DNA of 14,797 nt from JBBILU01 sp037444775. Lineage in GTDB: Bacteria; Patescibacteriota; Gracilibacteria; BD1-5; UBA6164. The stretch lies in contig JBBILU010000026.1 in the NCBI GenBank assembly GCA_037444775.1, forward strand, positions 1-14,797, given 5' to 3'. Below are positions 8,693-14,797 of this stretch, piece after piece (position 1 is the first letter of the stretch; each line of letters starts with the position of its first letter). The position numbers were made by a program, and so were the translations under genes. Under the pieces are notes generated by a model, which worked only from the letters and a program-made list of their open reading frames with translations, was not told where the DNA came from and ran no database searches.

Positions 8693-10447
8693 TTACTCTT
8701 TTACTTCAAAATGCATCATCATTCCAGCACTTAAATGTTCAGCTATATGACAATGGCTCATCCACAATCAAGGATTTGTCATATCAACAAGAATTTCTAC
8801 TGTTTCTCAGGATTTTACCAGAGAAGTATCTTTCCAAACAAGATTTGTTTGTTTTACTCAATCTCTTGAAATCACCAAAAATCTTTGTCCATGAAAATGA
8901 ATAGGATGTTGCATTGGATGCATAGAATTGGGATCATTAAAAATTTTTACTTTTATTTTGTCTCATTTTTTAAAACTCCAAAAAATATTCATATTTTCTT
9001 TTGCTGTTTCATTATCAACTATTTTCCATTCTAACATATCAGTATTTGAATTTTTATTCATCTGTTGCATAGAGTCTTCCCATTCTATTCCATCATTTGA
9101 AGCATGATCTCACATCATATTTTTCATTCACATTCCTCACATACTTCACATTCATCACTGCATTCACTTATGTCATAAGGTTAAAATGATACTTTTATCT
9201 GCTTTTTTATCAAAATATTTTTGAAGAACTTGTACTTCTGCTATCATTTCTTTATTTTCTCTTAAAGTCTCAAATTCTTTTTTATAACTTGTTTCTATTT
9301 TTTCTTCATTTACTTCAATTTTTCACAAGGTATATTTTGAAACTGGAGTATTGTTTTGAATTTCAAAAGTTCCAGAATCAGGAAAGTACACTTCTACAAT
9401 ATATCTTTCCGCAGGAGCTATAACAAAATTTTCTATAAATGTTTCTTTTTCATACTTTCCATTATCTCCTCAAACAAGTTTAATCTTAGCTCAAGGAATT
9501 TTTATGTTATAGGGTCTTGTATTTGAAACATTGGTAAAATACATTCTGATAATTTCTCATTTTTTTGCTTTCAAATTGTAAGCAGAATCTCAATTTATTA
9601 GCATAGTATTGCCATATCTTCCCATCAAAACATAATTGGCAAATTCTGCATGAAGAGTTTCTATCTTACTATTTTCAAGTAAAATATCATCTAAAATAAG
9701 AGTTTCTTCCCTATTTACTTTTGACCAATAATCTGGATTATTTGGTTTTACCAAAAAATTTCCATACATTCATTTTTCTTGTTGTAAATCTTCTCTCACA
9801 TGTGGATGATACCAATAAATTCCTTCATCTGGAAAAGTAAGTTTATATTCAAACTCATCTCCATATTTCATAATTTTTTGCTTCCCCATCATTTCTATTG
9901 GAACTCAATCATTTGCATCATCTCATCTAAGTCAATGAGAATGCAAAGTAGTTTCCAAATTTTGTACTTTATTTATAAACTTTAAGGTAATTTTGCTATT
10001 TTTAGCTACTTTTATCACTGGTCAAGGAACACTTCCATTATAAGCAAACATTTCAATCTGTGTATTTCATACTTCTTTTTTGATTTTTGTTACTTCCATA
10101 GTATAGGAATCTCCATCTTTTAGTTCTACTATTTGAGTTTCTTTTGCTATTGGAAGAGAAGAAATATCTTCTTCTTGTTCTTCTACTTGTTTATTTTTCT
10201 TTTTTTCTCATGAAAATTCTTTTTTTCACAAAAGTTCTAAATATGGTTCACATCCTTGCATTTCTGGCATCATTTTGCAATGATCTTCCATCATTTTTGA
10301 ATATCATTCAAAAGGAATTTTGTTTTGTTCAAGAGAAACTTTTTTCTCTTTTTCAAGATTTACCAGATAAAAAGCTCCAGCTCAAATTATGCACACTAAA
10401 AGGACAATAACTCACATCAAAATATGAGTTTGAGATATATTTTTCAT
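8693..10447 (-). CDS. Membrane-anchored multicopper oxidase (laccase/CueO-like)
   Basis: A 584-residue, three-domain cupredoxin enzyme coupling substrate oxidation to reduction of O2 to water. Residues 8-28 form an N-terminal membrane anchor, placing the enzyme outside the membrane. All copper motifs are present: HSHG with His169 and His171, YHPH with His214 and His216, HPIHFHG at 514-520, and HCHIAEH at 565-571 with axial Met576. Two extra metal-binding stretches stand out. Residues 50-67 are rich in Met, His and Cys (MMEDHCKMM, PEMQGCE), and residues 428-448 are rich in Met and Gly, like the methionine-rich insert of CueO. That suggests cuprous oxidation, though laccase activity on organics is not excluded. 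The metal chaperone lies 18 bases upstream on the same strand, so both form a copper operon ending at the 8568-8607 terminator. Confidence 0.95.
9104..9169 (-). other. Met/Gly-rich loop of the multicopper oxidase
   Basis: Encodes residues 427-448, with seven methionines, eight glycines and a final histidine. Seven of the eight glycines are TGA and only one is GGA. In other multicopper oxidases Met-rich loops bind Cu(I) over the type 1 site; the role here is inferred from that. Confidence 0.6.
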
Positions 10448-10465
10448 AGTTTTTTAGTTTAAAAA

Positions 10466-10717
10466 TTATATTTTTCAGACAGCACAACTCACAAAACTTT
10501 TTGCTTTTTTAAGAAAACTTTGTGCTTCAATACTTCCATATTCTGGATATCAAAGAGAAACTAAAACTTCTTTTGCTTTTTGCTTATCTCAAATAAAAGA
10601 AATTTTTCTTTTATTTGAGGAGACACCATTTGAAAAGTCTATTTCAATATTTTTATATCAAAACTTTTCTAATTCTTTAGTAATAGTTTTTGCACATCAT
10701 CAACATTTAACATTCAC
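10466..10717 (-). CDS. Heavy-metal-associated (HMA) chaperone, 5' end apparently lost
   Basis: An 83-residue protein from a GTG start, with the metal site KCGGC (Cys5 and Cys8) near its N-terminus and a helix after it, as in copper chaperones and the HMA domains of P-type ATPases. The CGGC is spelled TGT TGA TGA TGT. The C-terminal ~40 residues exceed a bare HMA domain and contain another Cys. The start is odd. Upstream the frame continues KIFVV, which would be the expected first strand (a family start would be M-K-K-I-F), but a TAG stop at 10732-10730 replaces the expected ATG. That TAG belongs to the 54-bp repeat, whose edge falls at 10729. The gene therefore either starts at GTG with a shortened first strand, uses another codon, or is damaged. 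It probably delivers or buffers copper for the downstream oxidase. Confidence 0.75.
10588..10619 (-). other. Perfect 15-bp hairpin inside the chaperone gene
   Basis: Arms 10588-10602 and 10605-10619 are exact reverse complements around a 2-base centre. The coding reading across it is SNKRKISFIGD. No T-run follows in either direction, so a classical terminator is unlikely. It could fold in the chaperone mRNA or bind a dimeric protein. Confidence 0.6.
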
Positions 10718-10728
10718 TACAAATATTT

Positions 10729-10782
10729 TCTATCGTCCCGTTTCAAATCCGACCAGTTTTGTTAGATTCAAAACTTGGACTT
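10729..10782 (-). repeat. 54-bp inverted repeat, right copy
   Basis: Exact reverse complement of bases 1-54. Its inner edge touches the fourth codon of what should be the chaperone's N-terminus. Homologous recombination between the two copies would invert the 10.7 kb between them. Whether it is a mobile-element fragment, a recombination site or a shared gene end cannot be decided here. Confidence 0.9.
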
Positions 10783-10801
10783 AAAAACTCATAAAATTGC
10801 T

Positions 10802-10831
10802 CTAAAGAATTATTTAAATAAACTGAATAAG
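10802..10831 (+). repeat. 30-bp direct repeat, right copy
   Basis: Identical to 8639-8668 in the same orientation. The period is 2163 bp, and crossing over between copies would remove the whole copper module as a circle. It lies 20 bases beyond the 54-bp repeat. Confidence 0.85.
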
Positions 10832-10866
10832 TTTTAGTTAATTACATTTTTCACAGAGTACAAACA

Positions 10867-10893
10867 ATTATAACTAAAAGATATTAAAATGAA
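10867..10893 (-). promoter_or_regulatory. Possible promoter of the copper operon
   Basis: On the minus strand TATAAT (10872-10867) with a weak -35 TTCATT 15 bases upstream. It would give a leader of roughly 140 bases running through both repeats before the chaperone. No better promoter is seen closer to the gene. Confidence 0.3.
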
Positions 10894-10973
10894 GAAAGCC
10901 AGTTATTATTCAAAAAATTAATCAAATTCAAAGTGAAAAGAAAAATTTAAGAATTTTTTTTGAAAATTTCTTT

Positions 10974-11000
10974 TTTAAAAATAAAAATTTTTTATATAAT
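10974..11000 (+). promoter_or_regulatory. Promoter of the superoxide reductase cluster
   Basis: TTTAAA at 10974-10979, a 15-base spacer and TATAAT at 10995-11000, starting about 27 bases before the ATG. The short spacing matches the gpmI and valS promoters. Confidence 0.5.
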
Positions 11001-11033
11001 CTAAAAAGTAAAATATTTTTTAAATAAAAAATA

Positions 11034-11486
11034 ATGAGATATTTATGTACAAATTGTAATTATATTTACAATGAAATGATTTGAGAAGTTGATGAACTCA
11101 TTGAAAGGGGAACAAAATTTGATGAAATAAGATATAATTTTATTTGTCCAGTTTGTTGAGAAAATGAAGAATTTTTTCAAGAAATAAAAGAAGAAGTAAT
11201 TTATTTAGATAAATATTCAATGAATATTGAATTAGACCACGATTTTTTCATAGAATTTAATTGAAATTCTATTGAGATAACTTGAAATCATTCAATGGAA
11301 GAAGAACATTTTATTTGAAATATTTGATTATATGATGAAAATAAAGATTTAGTAGAAGAAATTTTCATAGAACCAGATTGAGAATTATATGCTAATTTTG
11401 ATATTTCTTACCTAGATGATTTTGAAATAAGAGTACAATGTAATTTACATTGAACTTTTGCAAAAAAGTTTTCTAACCCAAACTAG
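11034..11486 (+). CDS. Rubredoxin-superoxide reductase fusion
   Basis: A 150-residue cytoplasmic protein of two iron domains. Residues 1-48 are rubredoxin: YLCTNC (Cys5, Cys8) and ICPVCG (Cys38, Cys41) around one Fe. Residues 55-146 match the superoxide reductase (desulfoferrodoxin C-terminal/neelaredoxin) domain: His69, NHSMEEEH with His86 and His92, and CNLHG with Cys136 and His139, giving the four-His one-Cys iron centre that reduces superoxide to peroxide. The usual EKH, whose Lys assists catalysis, is LDH here, so that Lys is missing, as in some other family members. A rubredoxin domain replaces the smaller desulforedoxin domain of classical desulfoferrodoxin and can plausibly pass electrons within the chain. 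The second Cys pair's glycine is TGA. It ends in TAG, 25 bases before the TPR gene. Confidence 0.88.
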
Positions 11487-11511
11487 ATTTTATTAATTAA
11501 AAAAATGAAAA

Positions 11512-13023
11512 ATGAAAAAATCAATCTTGATAATTCCAGCTGTAATAATATTTATTATGCTATCTAGCTTTCTTTTAAGAACTTATGTAGAAAATAAAAA
11601 GCAAGAAATAAGTTGAGAAAAAAAGCAAGAAATAATAACAAAAGGTGATGATGAAATTTTGAAAAAAGAAAGTGCAATAGACACAAAAAATAAAATATTA
11701 GCATTGAGAAAAAGATATGCCGTTAAATGATTGGTTTCTGAATGAGATAGATATTTAGAAAATGACCAGTTAGCTTTAGCTTTAAAAAAATATTTAGAAG
11801 CATTAAAAAATAACAGTGATGATAATGATTTGATTCAAAAAATTGGAGATACTTATTTTAAAATGAAAAAATTTAAAATAGCAAATTCATATTACAAAAA
11901 TATATTAGATTACGAAAAACTGAATAAAGAAAATTTAGTTTATAGTTATTTGTACACAAAAACAAGAACAGATTTTACAAGTTCTTGATATTTAGATATG
12001 AAAGATGAGTTAAGTACATATAATATGAGTAAAGATGATTTTTTTGTACATTTAACAACAGCTTCATGTGCTGTAAATTTAAAAACTTGTAAAGAAAATT
12101 TTAAAAAATATTTGAAAGTGAACCCAACAACTCAAAACCCACAATTAATAAAAGTAAAAGATTCATTTAATGCTTTTATTAACTTAAAAGTAGAACAATC
12201 TTATTATGAAGATGCACTTTTAATATGAGCAATTTTTGAAAATTGAAATTATCCAGTTAGTATTGTTTTATCAGAAAATTTATTAAAATCAAAAAAATGA
12301 TATTTACCAATGTTAAAGATATTAGCAAAATCTAATTTTGAATTATGAAATTATACTTTAGCTAAGAAAAACCTTGGAGATTATTATGATATAGATAAAA
12401 ATGAACCAAATATTTTATATATGCTTTGAGTTACAAATATGAGGCTTCATGAATATATTTTATCTAATATTTATTTTATAAAAGCTCTTGATAAAAAGTT
12501 TGCTCCAATAGAAGATGTTTACAGAAACTTAATTTACAATTATTATGTTTTGGAGGATACTAACAAAATGCTTGAATATTTGAATAAATTAATTTCAACA
12601 AGACAAAATCCAGATCCTAAAGATTTAAGTTTAGCAATTTATTATTATTTAATAAATCAAAAAGAAATTGAAGCACTTAAATGGATAAAAAAATGACTTG
12701 AACTATATCCAAAGTATGATGATTTTTATTGATATAAATGATGGATTTTAAAAGAAAAAAAAGATTTTGATAATGCTGAAAAAGCATTTAATATTTGATA
12801 TAGTTTGAATAAACATAATCCTTTAATTAATTTAAACCTTTGAATTATAGCTTGAGAAAAATGAGAGTATTTAAAAGCTAAACTTTATTTGAAAAATACA
12901 ATTTCAGAAGATCCAAAATGACAATTTTGAGAACAAGCAGCAATAGAACTTGATAAAATAACAGCAGAGGAACAAAAAAGAAAAGAAAGTATAGAGCTTG
13001 ATATTAGTACTAATATAAATTAA
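11512..13023 (+). CDS. Membrane-anchored TPR-repeat protein
   Basis: A 503-residue protein. Residues 4-22 form an N-terminal membrane anchor, followed by a charged linker rich in Lys and Glu, so the bulk is probably extracytoplasmic. From about residue 75 to the end it is helical with TPR-like repeats: a run near 78-135 (LALALKKYLEAL, KIANSYYKN), another near 265-330 (LGNYTLAKKNL) and a clear set near 385-480 (EALKWIKKGLELYP, NAEKAFNIGYSLN, GEYLKAKLYLKN). TPR proteins scaffold complexes; no enzymatic motif is seen and the partner is unknown. An ATG seven bases earlier is in another frame and closes after 20 codons. This start follows the superoxide reductase gene closely, and the next gene begins 6 bases after its stop, so the three are likely one transcript. 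Confidence 0.82.
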
Positions 13024-13029
13024 GAAAAT

Positions 13030-13629
13030 ATGATTGACAGATTATCAGAATCAAAAAAAGAAGAACTCAAGAAAAAAATTAAAGAATTTTGACAAGTTCC
13101 TACAAGTGAACTTATAGAAAAACTAGCTTCGGAAATAGAAGAATCTTTTTGAAAGAAAGAAGCTAATTTAATAAGCAAAGAATCTCTAATAAAATTATTT
13201 GAGCTAAAAGAAACTATTTGAAAAAGTTCTTTTAATATGGATTTTGAAGAAGAAGTAAAAAAAATGAGTTCTTCTCTATCCGAGCAAGAGAAAAAAGATT
13301 TTTATTATGCTATTTTATGAGCAAAAGAAGTTATTAAAAACTCTAGAGATTTGATAAAAGAATTCAAGGATGAAATTCATATGTTCCAACCTTGAAAAAA
13401 TGATGGATTTTTAGCAAATAAAATATTTTGAGAAAAATGGATAAATAGATGAAAAAATCCTTGATGTAAAAAAGATCAAATTGTTTGAGCTTGTATTTGA
13501 TTATTTAATTCTGGAGAAGCAATTGCAAAAATAAGTATACAAATGCTAATTTGAATATGAAAATCTATTCCAGACACTTATTTAATTTTAGCTTGAAAAT
13601 GAGAATATGATGGTTTTAGAAAAAGCTAA
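13030..13629 (+). CDS. Uncharacterised 199-residue protein
   Basis: No family recognised. Residues 1-125 are highly charged and mostly helical, rich in Lys and Glu (SESKKEELKKKIKEF, EEVKKMSSSLSEQEKKDFYYAILGAKEVI), possibly with coiled-coil stretches. The C-terminal part (about 140-190) is different, with two cysteines (GCKKDQIVGAC), a glycine-rich hydrophobic run and LILAGKGEYDGF. No signal peptide. Its 6-base gap to the TPR gene suggests co-transcription and perhaps a shared role. Glycines are mostly TGA, and the frame closes with TAA. The gene is real by its length and code-25 openness; function unknown. Confidence 0.75.
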
Positions 13630-13688
13630 AAAATAATTTTTTTTCAAAAACAAAAATATAAAATAATTGTAATATTCGTTCAAACAAA

Positions 13689-13715
13689 AAGAGATGTTTT
13701 TGCCAAACATCTCTT
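13689..13715 (-). terminator. Terminator of the LamG-domain gene
   Basis: An 11-bp stem (13689-13699 with 13705-13715), loop TTGCC. Read leftward it ends in a run of five T's, 7 bases beyond the stop of the minus-strand gene. On the plus strand no T-run follows, so it serves the convergent cluster only weakly if at all. Confidence 0.75.
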
Positions 13716-13721
13716 GCAAAA

Positions 13722-14797
13722 TTATTTCACCGTACTTTCATACACTGCCTTGATTTCTTTTTCTGATAATGCACGGTTGTAGATACGAACTTCGTCAATT
13801 GTTCAGTTTAATTTTTGATTTCAATTTGGGGTGTATCAATTTAAAAAACTAATTTTTGTTCAAGAATAATTTAAATTATTGTAAGATGATGAACTCTGAT
13901 CTATTGCTCAATCGATCCACATATTAGATAATCATAATTTTCTAGAAATAACTATGTTATGCCATTCTAATTCTGTTTTTTTATTTCATAAAGAACCTCA
14001 CATAAAATTAGATCTATCAAGTTGACTATTATTTGCTTGTAAATAAAATGTTATTTTTTTATTGTTAATTCAATAAACATTTCACATTCAATGAAAATTT
14101 ATTCAATTATGACCTTCTGTTGAAATTATATGGGGATAATTATTATTAAAATTATCAAATTTAACCCAAACCGAAATTGTAAAGTCCTTCGATAAAATAG
14201 TTGGATTAAAATCAGATAAGACTTGTCAAGTAGAAGAATTTGAAGCTATTCATTTTCAAGATATTCATTCAACTAATGAGATGGGTCAACTAAAAATAGC
14301 ATTATTTCAATTTTTTCAAAAACTTTTTAATATTCAATCACTAACAAGTGATTCCATATCCCAATATTCTACCAAACTATCATCCAATTTTGCAAGTTCT
14401 TTATTTTGCAAAAGTAATTTATCTCTGTTATAAATATTACTAAATAATTCTGAACCTGAAGAACTTGTTATTTCATCTCATTCTGCAAAAACTATTCTTG
14501 TTAAACTTGTTGTATTTCTTACATCAAAAGTTCATGTAAAACTTTTATGCATTTCTGTTGAACCAGAATAAATTATTCATAAATCAGAACCTAAACTTTT
14601 TATTGTGTAACCTGTGAGAGTTGAGGCATTAGCTGACCACCCTCTAACTCCCTCTTTACTAAGGAGGGAGGATAGTAAAGGTGTTTTTCTCCCCTCCTTA
14701 CTAAGGAGGGGTTGGGGGTGGTCTGTGCTGAATTGTGAATTATAAGCTACATTTTCTCCCTCCATATTTCAAACTAATTGATATTGTTGTAAATATC
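13722..14797 (-). CDS. LamG-domain surface protein, C-terminal part
   Basis: The last 357 residues of a protein whose beginning lies off the right edge. Residues from about 165 of this fragment form a LamG/concanavalin-like jellyroll: FTISVWVKF, WHNIVISRK, MWIDG and the closing LNGTIDEVRIYNRALSEKE signature. These domains bind carbohydrate or protein ligands and are typical of large adhesins and secreted surface proteins. The preceding region is rich in Ser, Thr and Asn, like other extracellular repeats. No C-terminal anchor or sorting signal is seen. A GC-rich palindromic element is read through in frame near the start of the fragment (PQPLLSKEG and SLLSKEGVRGW), with a base composition unlike its host gene. 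Codons near the 3' end (GTTCGTATCTACAACCGT) also look less AT-rich than the rest. Confidence 0.85.
14635..14723. repeat. GC-rich palindromic repeat element inside the LamG gene
   Basis: About 89 bases bounded by GACCACC and GGTGGTC. Each half carries a near-palindrome of the CTCCTTACTAAGGAG type, so the whole can fold as a long imperfect hairpin with two smaller ones. Its composition contrasts with the AT-rich surroundings. Read in the gene's frame it gives LLSKEG twice. Palindromes translating to LLSKEG-like peptides are, to my knowledge, widespread in unrelated genomes as small interspersed repeats. Confidence 0.75.

Larger units (their letters stand above)
10707..10841 (-). other. Short open frame, possible gene remnant
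   Basis: Between two in-frame TAA codons a 44-residue stretch reads LTKTYSVYLNNSLEQFYEFL, then SPSF and NKTGRIGNGTI, then a non-matching tail that overlaps the chaperone start in another frame. It has no ATG. Both repeat families of the window (30 bp and 54 bp) lie inside it, so it looks like the 3' part of a gene whose pieces occur elsewhere. I do not recognise the family. The 316 bases from 10718 to 11033 contain only this, the repeats and promoter-like sites; no RNA gene is visible. Confidence 0.3.

Noticed and set aside
10889..10921. Ten-codon plus-strand peptide starting MKKASYYSKN
   Set aside because: Too short, with no promoter or conserved feature; chance ATG in an AT-rich gap.
10783..11033. 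tRNA or small RNA gene in the longest gene-free gap
   Set aside because: I found no cloverleaf, T-loop motif or GC-rich stem; the stretch is low-complexity A and T apart from the repeats.
14577..14765. Separate 62-residue minus-strand gene containing LLSKEG peptides
   Set aside because: It is part of the longer LamG-protein frame; it ends at a UGA that is glycine here and its start is an internal ATG.

Overview
The window comes from a very AT-rich bacterium that reads UGA as glycine (genetic code 25), the code of the candidate phyla Absconditabacteria (SR1) and Gracilibacteria. The sequence itself shows this: UGA sits at invariant glycines in the PilT Walker A motif, the HIGH motif of valyl-tRNA synthetase, the catalytic-serine loop of phosphoglycerate mutase and the CxxC motif of a metal chaperone, and all 13 genes with a visible end stop at UAA or UAG. 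With UGA read as stop every larger gene falls into fragments, so coordinates here use code 25. In gpmI I count 35 of 40 glycines as UGA. I see no tRNA, rRNA, CRISPR array or complete insertion sequence.

Layout from the left. A 54-bp element at the left edge recurs inverted 10.7 kb away. A strong promoter drives a small membrane protein (130-606). A long perfect palindrome containing a dif-like XerC/XerD site follows (621-666), then a terminator. On the minus strand a plant-type [2Fe-2S] ferredoxin and pilT form a likely operon (773-2167). Divergently on the plus strand lie an MBL-fold hydrolase with a long unassigned C-terminus and gpmI (2263-5311), closed by a two-way terminator. On the minus strand valS is followed by a hemerythrin-like gene (5355-8550). 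Upstream is a copper module: a CxxC metal chaperone and a membrane-anchored multicopper oxidase (8693-10717), bracketed by a 30-bp direct repeat, with the 54-bp element abutting the chaperone's start. About 0.3 kb without an intact gene follows, holding repeats and a reading-frame remnant.

On the plus strand a rubredoxin-superoxide reductase fusion, a membrane-anchored TPR protein and a 199-residue unknown form a tight cluster (11034-13629). The right end holds the C-terminal part of a large LamG-domain surface protein on the minus strand, carrying a GC-rich palindromic element read through in frame.

Functionally the window mixes housekeeping (glycolysis, valine charging), surface life (type IV pilus retraction, LamG adhesin-like protein) and handling of metals and oxygen (copper chaperone and oxidase, superoxide reductase, hemerythrin-like protein, ferredoxin). 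The combination fits a small, host-attached or predatory cell that meets oxygen and copper; that lifestyle is inferred from the lineage. The least explained parts are the dif-like palindrome and the repeat structure around the copper module.
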